Source of the DNA: Valencia hispanica
Taxonomy: Eukaryota; Chordata; Actinopteri; Cyprinodontiformes; Valenciidae
NCBI GenBank assembly: GCA_963556495.2
Contig: OY747710.1
Coordinates: 18,638,000 to 18,701,999, forward strand
DNA: 64,000 bases
Direction of reading: 5' to 3'
Shown here: positions 24,192 to 34,929 of the stretch, piece by piece
Numbering within the stretch: the first letter of the stretch is position 1
Layout: each line of letters opens with the position of its first letter
The notes under the pieces: generated by a model
What the model was told of the DNA's origin: nothing
Databases searched by the model: none
What the model saw: only the letters and a program-made list of their open reading frames with translations
Made by a program: the position numbers and the translations under genes

Positions 24192-25258
24192 AGGGGACAT
24201 ATTATGCTCATTTGTGCTTGTTGACATGGTTTTAGGATGCCTAAATGTGATGTTGATAACTGGCTTTGCTCGAAAAAGCAGAAGAATTGAGCAGGGCCGA
24301 GTTCTGCACACACTAGTTTTACAGCCCTGCTCAGAACGGCTGGTTTTGAGTCTATGTTTATGAGCTACAGCACACACCTCCCAAAGATGGGCCTTGCAGC
24401 GCCCACCTTCTCCTGGCGGGCGGAGAAGGTGAGGACAGCGTCACGTGACCATGGCAACGATTGAGTTCGGGAGAGAAATGGCTGCCGGTCAACAAACTCC
24501 GGTGCAACCTTACACGTTCACGCCCGAGCAGTGGTTCGCCAGACGAATAACAGTGATGAAATCTCAGTATAATACATGTTCTCGATTCACAGTCATGTTT
24601 TCAAAGAGTGATGACAGCATTAACATGTTTCTCAACGTTGATTAGGTCATATTTACATTAGCGATTAGCGTTAGCTTGTGTGCTAAACAGCTGAAGTAAC
24701 ACAAACATATGTGGCTTTGCCATGAATAGTTGGTATTGATTCATCTTTTACGAGCAATCTTGTTGCAAGTCCAGCGCTATATTGATGTGTTTAGCCTAGA
24801 CAACCAAACTTTTGCTCACTGAAACCGGAACATTTCCCCTATAAATAAAATGTAGCCACTTCTCTCGAATATCCTCTTTGGAAAGGAGACAAAAACATGA
24901 GGCTCCGTACATCCGACAACTGTGCAGTAGCGCTTGGCTTTCAGTTTGTTCGTGGTAGTGCTCTGGCTGTTGTGAACAAGGGAAACTGAGAGGGTGTGGC
25001 TGCTCGGGTAGCTGAGGCTGTGTGGGTGGAGACACCAACGGAGTAGGGCTGGGATTATGCAAAATACACTGCCAGTGATGTCATAGGCTTGAGGAAGTAC
25101 AAAACACCTCGTTTTTTGACCCATTTCTTGACTCCGGGAGTTTATAAAATATTGACCTAGTTGTCTAAACTTACACTTAAGGGGTCGGGAGGCACCCCAG
25201 ATACACAAATATACATACTAAAGCAACAAAAAAGTGGGTTTTGCATAATATGTCCCCT
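24192..25258. mobile_element. Kolobok-like TTAA transposon, 1,067 bp
   Basis: The ends are perfect 16-bp inverted repeats (AGGGGACATATTATGC) immediately flanked by TTAA on both sides (24188-24191 and 25259-25262). TTAA duplications are the mark of Kolobok and piggyBac elements. A decayed THAP domain on the minus strand favours Kolobok, whose members carry a separate THAP protein. A short plus-strand frame starts ATGGCTGCCGG at 24478 in a good initiation context and could be the start of the other gene, but it ends quickly. A 10-bp perfect hairpin sits at 24404-24413/24422-24431. This copy is non-autonomous. Confidence 0.75.
24797..24960 (-). pseudogene. THAP zinc-finger domain remnant, frameshifted
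   Basis: On the minus strand one frame reads KRYCTVVGCTEPH...SFPK, which fits the first zinc ligands and the loop of a THAP DNA-binding domain (C-x4-C start). The next part of the domain, IREKWLHFIYRG, with the conserved Trp, lies in a second frame that overlaps it. A 1- or 2-base indel near 24880 therefore separates the two halves. The distal Cys-His pair is not visible before the stop; it may have been on another exon or lost. THAP domains bind DNA in Kolobok and P-element transposition proteins. Confidence 0.7.
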
Positions 25259-25424
25259 TTAACGTCGGTATAACTTTATTGATTTTTTACAAAAAACCTG
25301 CTCAGCGGTTCCCGCATGCTGGGAAGTTAGCAAACTATCCAGCATGTTGCTCTTCTCTTTGGTTTCCAGGATATTTGTGGGATTCAGTTTGTTGGTGCTA
25401 TCCACACCCGAATTCGAAAAGCTG

Positions 25425-25935
25425 TCACATCTGCCCTCACTAGAACCAGGAAAGTAGAGCACATCACACCAGTTCTGAAGTCCTTAGACTGGCTCCCTGT
25501 AGCTCAGAGAATCGACTTACAAATACTTTTACTAGTTTATAAATCATTTAATGATCTAGCGCCAAAGTATCTTGAAGGTCTACAGTCACTATATCAACAC
25601 CCCAGACCACTCAGGTCCTCTAATTCCAGTCTACTCAACATCCCTAGAATCAGAACCAAACATGGAGAAGCAGCTCTCAGTTTCTATTCTCCTCTAATCT
25701 GGAACAAACTTCCAGACCACTGCAAAGCTGCTGAAACACTGAGTTCTTTTAAATCACGGCTAAAAACCCATCTGTTTAGAACTGCCTTTGAGTAATGTTT
25801 TCATGTATCATATGCTCTGTGTGTTTTTTATGCTTTATTGCTGTTTTTACTTTATCCCCTAATCATGTAAAACACCTTGAATTACCTTGTTGTTGAAAGT
25901 GTGCTATACAAATAAAACTGCCTTGCCTTGCTCAA
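25425..25935 (+). mobile_element. L2-type LINE, 5'-truncated 3' end
   Basis: Plus-strand LINE end. An open frame to the TAA at 25793 encodes the C-terminal tail of reverse transcriptase, with the hallmark DWLPVAQRIDLQILLLVYKS stretch and KHGEAALSFYSPLIWNKLP. A 3' UTR of about 140 bp follows and ends in CCTTGCCTTGC pentamers. It belongs to a different subfamily from the LINE at 12.3-17.4 kb, because its tail repeat differs. The last 90 bp match the fragment at 1870-1957 in reverse. Confidence 0.85.
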
Positions 25936-25949
25936 ATAAAGCAAACTAT

Positions 25950-26265
25950 CTGAGTAAATGTACTCTGACCAAAAACTGAGCTTGCTGGTAGCAAACACTT
26001 CATGTAGGTTTGATGTTAAACAGGACGAATGTGTGAAAAAGCACCTTATACCCACTCTTAGGTATTGAGTCTTTCAGTAGGATAAAGATTCAAAACATCT
26101 GAATAAAATGCTAAATAACCTTCTTATATTGTCATCTTAGACTTAAATCATATGGAAAACCTATAAGGTGAGCTGCAGAGAAGCGAGAATAAAACAAGAC
26201 CCAGAACTCTGGTGGCTCTACAGAAGATATAAAATGTTGTAAGAGAAGACGAAGCGTCGCCTTAT
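25950..26265 (+). mobile_element. Decayed Tc1-like fragment
   Basis: Plus-strand blocks in the right order for a Tc1 transposase C-terminus. TCTTTCAGTAGGATAAAGAT near 26070 stands for the FQQDND region. AGACTTAAATCATATGGAAA near 26140 stands for PDLNPIEN. GAGCTGCAGAGAAGC follows. All frames are broken and terminal repeats are not recognisable. Confidence 0.6.
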
Positions 26266-28024
26266 TGGCAAAATGGGTTGTAGTGGCAGAAGCTGGGTTA
26301 TCAAATATTGTGCCACCAGTGATTTTGTAAACAAAAAAAACAAAAAAAAGCCAGATTCGATCTCTGATATATATTTCTTATCTTGGGATTTAACCAGAAT
26401 GAATAAATGTGCTCATAGAGATCTTGCTAGAATCTACGATTTATTTATTTTAGTGCCTTTTACACATCTTTACCAGGAGCCCCATAAAAATGTCTGCATC
26501 TGTTTCTATTCTGCCAAAAAAGCACTGGTATGAGTTTGAAGAGACGGTAAAATAAGCTGGATGTAGAGGTATTGGCAGTTACTTAAAAAAACACCTTCCA
26601 GTAGCTGAAACCCCTCCTGCTGGGTAATCGATGTGTTCGAGTTTCCCCCGTTGTGACTTTGGCCCTGGCAGCTTGAAAGGTGAGCATCACAGCGCTTCCA
26701 CTTTCTTCTGCCAGCGCATGGTAAGACCCAGTCGCCTTAAGCCAGGCAGATTTTCTCACCTAGGTTGACTTTGTACCTTTTTGCTGAGCTTTTATTTCCT
26801 TCCTGCTCAACCCCCACTTCCTCATTTCCTCCCTCCAATTTTCCCTCACCAGAGAGGCCTTGCAGTATATGGCTGTACAAACACAGTTCTCTTTATTAGC
26901 ATATGTTTGAATTTGGGTTTTCCTTTCAAATGGATTGCTGTACAACAGTGTTTTAATATCAAAGCAATTGGAAGAGCAAATAAGGTTGCTATTGTAACAG
27001 TGTGGACTCCTTTGAAAGGTGCCCTGTGTTTTCCCTGCTTCACAGAGTGAGATGGATAAATGGAGGCAGCAATGATGATGCCCCACAGGTAAGTATTTAG
27101 ATGAAGCGCAAACACACACACAGGGCCTTATTGCAATCATCCAAATGGTACATTGATTTCTGCAGCAGCACGACCCAACAGGCCTGACTGGCAAATGAAA
27201 ACAAAGGCTGCATGTACAGTGCTGACACACACCATCAGTCAGAGGCAGCCTGCAGACTCTATGATTACCTGCTGTATGTAAATCCAATGAGCAATAAGGC
27301 AGGTTATCCCCCTATGAGACACTTTTTTTATTACCACAGACAGAATTTCATTGGCGAGTGCCGTTGGCCAACTGCTGGTAACTGATTACGGCCCATTCAG
27401 ATAAGATGGCGACACCGGAAAATGGTGATGCCAGCAGGAGCTCCCATTCAATTCTTCAGGTGGCACAACTAAAGCCATTGTGGTTTCTCCTTATTTTCAG
27501 ACTGGGAGAGAACCTGACATAATCAGATAAGCAATTTTGTGGAATGAGCAACATATTAGTGCTAATTAGATGCGTAGATTTTGATAAGGAAACATATTTT
27601 TCCCTGCCATCAATCCTATTATCAGTGGTAGAGGCATAACAATATTTTAGATAAACAGTAAATTAAATAATAATGTCTGATTCCAGGAAGAGAACATAAT
27701 ATCTCTCTAAACTCAGCTTTTCTTTTCAGCCATAGTGAGCTTTTTTGTGCATGTTTAAGCTCCTGGATTTGGTTTAATGTTCCCAGTCTGGTTTCCAAAC
27801 ACGAGGTGGTTTATTTGGCTTTAGTTCACCAGGAAGGTCCCAGTGAAATCCAAAATGATTATACAGAATCTTGATCAGAAATGCTACTGAGCCCTGCTCT
27901 AAGAAATTGGTATTGTTAGTGACAAAGTGTTGAGTATAACGCATCATTTGGCAGCTACACAGCTATCTACCCCAAGAGTCTGTAAAGACAAAACAACCAC
28001 GGATTTCACATTTATCAAGCTGCC
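26266..28024. other. Unique DNA, no gene seen
   Basis: No repeats recognised. Open frames at 26760-27287 (minus) and 26781-27050 (plus) overlap and lack motifs. The region 27330-27700 has low repetitiveness and AT-rich homeobox-like words (GCTAATTAG) and would be a reasonable place to look for a conserved non-coding element. Confidence 0.45.
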
Positions 28025-28200
28025 AGAAACAGAACTATAAACACACTCCAGAATAATTGGCACCCCTGGAAAAGATGTGTCAAAAGCCTTGAAATAAATG
28101 CAGCTTTTATTGTAAAAACATAATTTCACACTAAAAACTGAAAGGAAAATCAACCTTTATTAAGTGAGCAAAAAAATTCCATGCAAAGAAAAATGTTTTT
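28025..28200 (+). mobile_element. Possible Tc1-like terminal repeat fragment
   Basis: The phrase AATAATTGGCACCCCTGG followed by an A-rich region resembles the outer part of a Tc1-family inverted repeat. No coding part follows, so this is at best a solo end. Confidence 0.4.
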
Positions 28201-28386
28201 AATACATTTTATTATGGTCTCATATATGCCTTTAGTCACCCGGAAGGAAAGGTATGGAAGCTAAATGTGCTCAAACAGTGAAAGCAGCAGGCTGCCTTAT
28301 ATGGAGGTGTGTGGAGTGAAGACCACTGCGGGAAGATTCAACATAAATAAAGTGATGGTTAAACATGACATTGCCAAATATGGAAC

Positions 28387-28841
28387 TTTATATGTGTTGT
28401 CTCAAGCATCATAAAAAAACGCTGTGTCTAAAGATCGTTGAGGATATTTACAGTTGGGCCAAGATTCCCTCATGATTAGGTTTTTCTGATGTGGGCTTTA
28501 GTTTTAATAACTGAAGTCCCTTCTCCAAAGCTTTCTTCCTTTACCATCTTCACACCAACATCTTGAAGACAGCCACTAACAATACACCACAGTATACTTA
28601 TTACTATTACCCACAGGATCACAGGGAGGCTGGAGGTTATCTCCAGCAGTCATACCTAAGGGCGATTTAGATTATTCAGTTGCTCAGTCTTGTTTTGGAC
28701 TGTGGGAAGAAGCCAAAGTACCCAGAGAGAACCCATGTATGAAATGGAGAGAACAAACTCCATTCAGAAAGACTCCAGGCTGGGATTCGAACCCAGGACC
28801 TTCTTGCTGCAAGACAACAGTGCTACCAGTGCTATGTGAAA
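28387..28841. repeat. 455-bp block A, source copy of a recent duplication
   Basis: I can see no difference between this block and 30658-31112. Its right part (about 28600-28841) is an antisense dispersed fish retroposon with a tRNA-like promoter box: on the minus strand GGTTCGAATCC matches the B-box consensus, at about 28786-28796. That retroposon is much older than the duplication. Outside 28387 and 28841 the two copies diverge completely. Confidence 0.9.
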
Positions 28842-30423
28842 CAGGTCCATAGCATCAGGGATCCACCGCTAGCCACAGCAACCGTTTCTGTCTAATGGTT
28901 GTTGTGGAAAGCTGGTGACCCCACGTGGACTATAGTGAGGTTTGGAACGCTTCCTGCTTACAGCAGGTGGTGACAATATAAACTTAGGTCCTCTTCAAGT
29001 TTTGTTACAGTTGTTCAAAACATTTTAAAGGTTGCTCTGACTGTGTTTAGCAATTTACGTTTAGCAAATTCATGAATTTAAAAGATCAACACCCAGCTGC
29101 CTTACTTATATTACAATCTCCTGTCTTTCCCATTTTGAAGAGTGGCAAAGAGAAATGGGTGTCTATGTCATTTTATTTTTATACCTTAGGGAGACAGGAA
29201 AAATAGAATAGAATAGAATAATCCTTTATTGTCCAAAAAAGGGGAAATTCAGCTGTAATAGCAGCAAAGTGACAGGTAATAGAAGCATTTAGATTCACAC
29301 AAGAAAAGTATATAAAAACAGAATTAACAATGATAATTAATAATAATATTTAATAATAATAAGTCAGGAAGTATTCAAATATTTGTAAAATTATTTTAGT
29401 TTATTGAAATTGTTAGGGAAGCCCATAACTAACAGTGATTTTAATCAAAAATGTTCTTTCCTGACCTTGAGTTAAAGGTTTTCCAAATCTTTCCTTGTGA
29501 GATTATGTCCCAGCAATAAAATATGAATTCATTTTAAATGCTTCTTATACATGTTCATCATTGGTGGCCAATAATGTGGGCAATATGTGTGTGGTGTTCA
29601 AATTTTCTAAAACAGCTACACGACAATCTCATGAGGCAACATTGCTCCCTAAAGGCCGAAACAATTTGTAGGAAAAGCTTTAAATAAAACTGAAGAAAAT
29701 TAAAGTATGCAAAGCACCTGCTTTTTAATTCCATAAATCTATCACTAATACTCAAGCATCCTGGCTAATGCCTAAGGGCTTAACACCTTGAACCGAGCAT
29801 CTTTTAAATGAAACACACAATATGCTGCGTCTCCAGTTATCCTGCTGACTTTCTTCAACAGCTTTCCACCACTGACCTGCCAATAGCTGATCTGAGGCTG
29901 ACTGAAGGTGCTAATAGGCTGGTATTGCCTGCGTTGGATCAGTCGAGTATGTGCTCTCAGCCCGTTTTACTTCGGATCAAAGGCCGTCTCATATGCGGAC
30001 TGAAATACTTTGTGGCGCTCAGCATGACCATCTTGCTCCCTGTGTGAAATATATCGACCTCTGACATTGACTACACACTATTGCTAACCATAACAACAGC
30101 TGATTACACCACCAATGGATTTTCAACTGCAATTTAACACATGTAGGTGGAAAAAACAGATGAATATCAGCAAAGACAAAGGATAAGTTAAATTATTATT
30201 CAGGAACATACTTAAACCTTAGCACTTAAAAATGAAATATATTGTATTCAAATATAGTTCATCATGCACAAGTATAATACATTAAACATTTGGTTGTGTG
30301 TTTCTGTGTTTGGCAAAGAATTACTTCAGTGAGCCAAAGAAAATAAATGACATCATACATTCTTGCAGAAATCAAAATCTTTAGGAAATAGGAAAAAGCT
30401 CAAACAATATTATGAATTATGTC
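28842..30423. other. Unique DNA with a short LINE tail, no gene
   Basis: Mostly AT-rich unique sequence. At about 29200-29290 a block starting with AATAG pentamers and CTTTATTGTCC, then GGGGAAATTCAGCTG, is a common fish LINE/SINE 3' end in antisense. No exon recognised. Confidence 0.5.
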
Positions 30424-30659
30424 AAATACCAATGAACTAAAGAAATAAATAAAAAATTTAAATTTCAAATTAGCGTCTCAGATGATCCGCTGCAACTACC
30501 GTATTCACTTTCAATAAAGGAGAAACGATTGAATCATGGAGGGTGTCAAAACGCTTTAAGAAGTTTCCTCTTGCAAAGCATTTAATTTTACATTAGGCAC
30601 ACCTACACATTCATTAGCACTCAACTTGTCATTCTCTGAGTGTAAGAATTTACATTATT
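30424..30659. repeat. 236-bp block B, first copy
   Basis: Apparently identical to 31110-31345. The two copies bracket the inserted 455-bp block A', with 2- to 3-base overlaps at the joints. Confidence 0.92.
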
Positions 30660-31112
30660 TATATGTGTTGTCTCAAGCATCATAAAAAAACGCTGTGTCT
30701 AAAGATCGTTGAGGATATTTACAGTTGGGCCAAGATTCCCTCATGATTAGGTTTTTCTGATGTGGGCTTTAGTTTTAATAACTGAAGTCCCTTCTCCAAA
30801 GCTTTCTTCCTTTACCATCTTCACACCAACATCTTGAAGACAGCCACTAACAATACACCACAGTATACTTATTACTATTACCCACAGGATCACAGGGAGG
30901 CTGGAGGTTATCTCCAGCAGTCATACCTAAGGGCGATTTAGATTATTCAGTTGCTCAGTCTTGTTTTGGACTGTGGGAAGAAGCCAAAGTACCCAGAGAG
31001 AACCCATGTATGAAATGGAGAGAACAAACTCCATTCAGAAAGACTCCAGGCTGGGATTCGAACCCAGGACCTTCTTGCTGCAAGACAACAGTGCTACCAG
31101 TGCTATGTGAAA
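30658..31112. repeat. 455-bp block A', inserted copy
   Basis: Same length and, by eye, same sequence as 28387-28841, in the same orientation. It lies exactly between the two copies of block B. It overlaps B by TT at the left joint and B' by AAA at the right joint. Confidence 0.92.
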
Positions 31113-31345
31113 TACCAATGAACTAAAGAAATAAATAAAAAATTTAAATTTCAAATTAGCGTCTCAGATGATCCGCTGCAACTACCGTATTCACTTTCAA
31201 TAAAGGAGAAACGATTGAATCATGGAGGGTGTCAAAACGCTTTAAGAAGTTTCCTCTTGCAAAGCATTTAATTTTACATTAGGCACACCTACACATTCAT
31301 TAGCACTCAACTTGTCATTCTCTGAGTGTAAGAATTTACATTATT
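31110..31345. repeat. 236-bp block B', second copy
   Basis: Direct repeat of 30424-30659. The sequence after 31345 continues into unique DNA and was presumably the original continuation of block B. Confidence 0.92.
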
Positions 31346-32070
31346 AACACGGTATGATTTTACATCCAGGCTGACAGAAAAGCTATGCTTCTAAAAAGGC
31401 CCCAATGCCGATAACACCCTGCTAGTTAATAACGCTTCTTGTGCATGGGGCAACAGATCAGAGTTGGCATTACAGCCACGTTTTTGAAACAGCTAAAATA
31501 AAATAAAAATGGCTACAGAATCCCTCCAGCAAACCATATGTCTATGGGAATCTAACGGCCATCAAACCACCGAGTTGGTGTTAATTAATCACATCTGTTG
31601 TCTTTTTTTTTTTCATATCATCTTGAAGATATGATACAAGCTCATTCGAAGCATTACATTTCATTGAGTCAATTAAATATGCAACAGTTTAAAAATCAGG
31701 CAGAACCCCATAATCAGCTGGCGCATCACCATTTGGACTGAGGGAGCCGAGCTGGAAATGACTTGCATGTTATTACTTCTGATTGGTGCAGCTGATTGCA
31801 GTCTCTTGACTCAGAAACCCGTCTTGTTAACAACTGGTGCTTTAAAAAAACAACTACGTTCAGGGTCCATGTTCAAAAAAACCAAGATAAATGTTTTAAA
31901 AATGGACAGCTTTAACAATCACAGACCTCGAGAAGTTGGAAGTGTGAAAAGTGGAACTTCTATATTGTTTTGTTACACACGGAGGGGTATATTTCAAGCA
32001 TTTATTTCTGGTATTTTGGATTACTATGATTTACAGATAATAAAAATACAAAATTAAGTGGAAAATGTTT
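31346..32070. other. Unique DNA, no gene seen
   Basis: AT-rich. A 99-codon open frame at 31758-32057 has no domain and an ordinary composition. No repeats recognised. Confidence 0.5.
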
Positions 32071-32078
32071 CCTAAATC

Positions 32079-32266
32079 CAGTGTTTCTCAACCCTGATCC
32101 TTAAGGCCCTGCACGTTTTAGATGTTTTAGCACACCTAATTTCAATTGATGGCTGATTAACAGGCTTTTGCTGAACTGGAATCATCTGAAGCAGGCATGT
32201 TAAAGCAGGGAAGCATCTAAAACATGCCAGGCAGTGTGATTTGAGGACCAGGGTTGGGAAACACCG
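32079..32266. mobile_element. hAT-type MITE, 188 bp
   Basis: Terminal inverted repeats: CAGTGTTTCTCAACCCTG at the left, and the reverse complement of GACCAGGGTTGGGAAACACC at the right. Long subterminal complementarity (AAACATGCCAGGCAGTG against a mirrored left copy) lets nearly the whole element fold. The flanks TCCTAAATC and TCCTAATC (32267-32274) look like an 8-bp target duplication with one later base change. Small hAT MITEs of this type are common in fish and carry no gene. Confidence 0.82.
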
Positions 32267-32274
32267 TCCTAATC

Positions 32275-33348
32275 GACGTTCAAGCCATTTTTCTATCTAC
32301 AAATTATGATTATTTATAATAGAACCAAAATTAAAACCCTAATTCTTTGTCTTAAGTTTGTTATAACTAAAGATGACTCTACTGATGGTTCATACAAACC
32401 TAAATAATTAACAGTGTCTCTTAACTTAAGTGCAGTCTTATTATCAGGAACAAGGGCTTTGTAAAAAGAAGCTTTTTCTCTGCTCTATTTTAATTAAACA
32501 AAAAAAGATGCTTTGATGCTTTGCTGAAAAGAAAAGACTTTTTGTTACCTAATTACAGAAACATTAAAGATGTGAGCCATTCTTTTGGTCAATTTTATAA
32601 TTGAGCTGAGATCATTTCATAAATGCTCTAGTTTAAAAAGAAAAGAGTTTCTTTAAGATAATTAAGGAGAGCAATTATTTGACAGATCTACTTTTAATGT
32701 TGCTGCAGTTTAATTTTATCTGTGAAGTTGAAAACATCGCTACGCCACAGTTAAATCTGACATTGTTTAATCAGTTATGTATGTGTAAATACTTGAAAAA
32801 AGAAGGTTTACTACAGACTGCCGTAGAGTCTAATGTCAGACAGGATAAGAATCATTAACACCTTGCAAGGCAAACTGACGCTCAGCGGGAGATGCAGTGA
32901 AAAGTAACTTCCTACACTGCAGTTGGAGATGCTGCTATCTGAATGACCTTTGAACAAATTCCTTACATAAAGGCAGAAGAAACTGTTTATTCTGTAAGAA
33001 AATATATTATCCTTTTACTCAAACCAGAGTGAGTTCATCTTGATGGGAGTTTCCTGTTTAGCAGCACAGACACTGGCACTGGCTAACTCTTTGATGGGCC
33101 TGAATGACTGAACCAGTCATCAGGAGCTGGAAGAGGACTCTTGGAGACCTACAAGCAATCAAAATCTGACGTTAAATTTCAGGATTAGTTTTGCTCTAAA
33201 TCTGCATAATTTATAAAAACGGCTACTAAACTTGAACATTATTAAAAGGTCAGTTTGATACCGGTATCGCTTTCTCTCAGGTTCAGCTCTCTTTATCGAT
33301 ACACTGTGCTGTAGAGTTATGAGGGTCAGTGAGTTGCTTCCCATCATA
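32275..33348. other. Unique DNA, no gene seen
   Basis: AT-rich sequence with no repeats or exons recognised. Confidence 0.5.
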
Positions 33349-33350
33349 TA

Positions 33351-34927
33351 CAGTGCCTTGCAAAAGTATTCGGCCCCCTTGAACTTTTCCACATTTTGTA
33401 ACATTACAGCCACAAACATGAATCAATTTTATTGGAATTCCACGTGAAAGACCAATACAAAGTGGTGTACATGTGAGAAGTGGAACGAAAATCATACATG
33501 ATTCCAAACATTTTTTACAAATAAATAACTGAAAAGTGTGGTGTGCATAATTATTCAGCCCCCTTTGGTCTGAGTGCAGTCAGTTGCCCATAGATATTGC
33601 CTGATGAGTGCTAATGACTAAATAGAGTGCACCTGTGTGTAATCTAATGTCAGTACAAATACAGCTGCCCTGTGACGGCCTCAGAGGTTGTCTAAGAGAA
33701 TGTTGGGAGCAACATTGAAGTCCAAAGAACACACCAGACAGGTCAGGGATAAATTTACTGAGAAATTTAAAGCAGGCTTAGGCTACAAAAAGATTTCCCA
33801 AGCCTTGAACATCCCACGGAGCACTGTTCAAGCGATCATTCAGAAATGGAAGGAGTATGGCACAACTGTAAACCTACCAAGACAAGGCCGTCCACCTAAA
33901 CTCACAGGCCGAACAAGTAGAGCGCTGATCAGAAATGCAGCCAAGAGGCCCATGGTGACTCTGGACGAGCTGCAGAGATCTACAGCTCAGGTGGGGGAAT
34001 CTGTCCATAGGACAACTATTAGTGGTGCACTGCACAAAGTTGGCCTTTATGGAAGAGTGGCAAGAAGAAAGCCATTGTTAAAGGAAAACCATAAGAAGTC
34101 CCGTTTGCAGTTTGCCACAAGCCATGTGGGGGACACAGCAAACATGTGGAAGAAGGTGCTCTGGTCAGATGAGACCAAAATGTAACTTTTTGGCCAAAAC
34201 GCTATGTGTGGCGGAAAACTAACACTGCACATCACTCTGAACACACCATCCCCACTGTCAAATATGGCGGTGGCAGCATCATGCTCTGGGGGTGTTTCTC
34301 TTCAGCAGGGACAGGGAAGCTGGTCAGAGTTGATGGGAAGATGGATGGAGCCAAATACAGGGCAATCTTGGAAGAAAACCTCTTGGAGTCTGCAAAAGAC
34401 TTGAGACTGGGGCGGAGGTTCACCTTCCAGCAGGACAACGACCCTAAACATAAAGCCAGGGCAACAATGGAATGGTTTAAAACAAAACATATCCATGTGT
34501 TAGAATGGCCCAGTCAAAGTCCAGATCTAAATCCAATCGAGAATCTGTGGCAATATCTGAAAACTGCTGTTCACAAACGCTGTCCATCTAATCTGACTGA
34601 GCTGGAGCTGTTTTGCAAAGAAGAATGGGCAAGAATTTCAGTCTCTAGATGTGCTAAGCTGGTAGAGACCCTAAAAGACTGGCAGCTGAAATTGCAGCAA
34701 AAGGTGGTTCTACAAAGTATTGATTTAAGGGGCTGAATAATTTTTTCAGTTATTTATTTGTAAAAAATGTTTGGAATCATGTATGATTTTCGTTCCACTT
34801 CTCACGTGTACACCACTTTGTATTGGTCTTTCACGTGGAATTCCAATAAAATTGATTCATGTTTGTGGCTGTAATGTTACAAAATGTAGAAAAGTTCAAG
34901 GGGGCCGAATACTTTTGCAGGCCACTG
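33351..34927 (+). mobile_element. Nearly intact Tc1-like transposon, 1,577 bp
   Basis: TA duplications flank the element (33349-33350, 34928-34929). Inverted repeats of about 185 bp run inward from CAGTGCCTTGCAAAAGTATT at the left and its counterpart ending at 34927, reaching about 33535 and 34745. A single intronless transposase frame lies between them with one stop and one frameshift. The long, well-matched repeats and mild coding damage indicate a young insertion. Its outer repeat also occurs, in fragment form, at 48929-49088, so the family has other copies in this window. Confidence 0.95.
33700..34736 (+). pseudogene. Tc1-like DD34E transposase, one stop and one frameshift
   Basis: The transposase would cut at the inverted repeats and rejoin the element at a TA site. 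I take the ATG at 33700 as the start. The N-terminal paired-like DNA-binding region has two helix-turn-helix units (GYKKISQALNIPRSTVQAII, then the TLDELQRSTAQ region) and the basic linker GRPPK. The first catalytic Asp is in LWSDET. The frame stops at TAA 34183-34185 in place of the residue after KM. A 1-base indel within about 20 bases moves the remainder to the second frame (34206-34736). There GGGSIMLWG, FQQDNDPKH and PDLNPIENLW are intact, with 34 residues between the second Asp and the Glu. Apart from these two lesions the protein is full-length, about 340 residues. Confidence 0.93.
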
Positions 34928-34929
34928 TA

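Noticed and set aside
28786..28796. True tRNA gene on the minus strand
   Set aside because: Only a B-box-like word is present; no cloverleaf can be folded and the context is a dispersed retroposon.
28387..31112. Reading the two 455-bp blocks as LTRs of an element
   Set aside because: They lack TG/CA ends, a primer site and coding DNA between them. The block B duplication explains the arrangement better.
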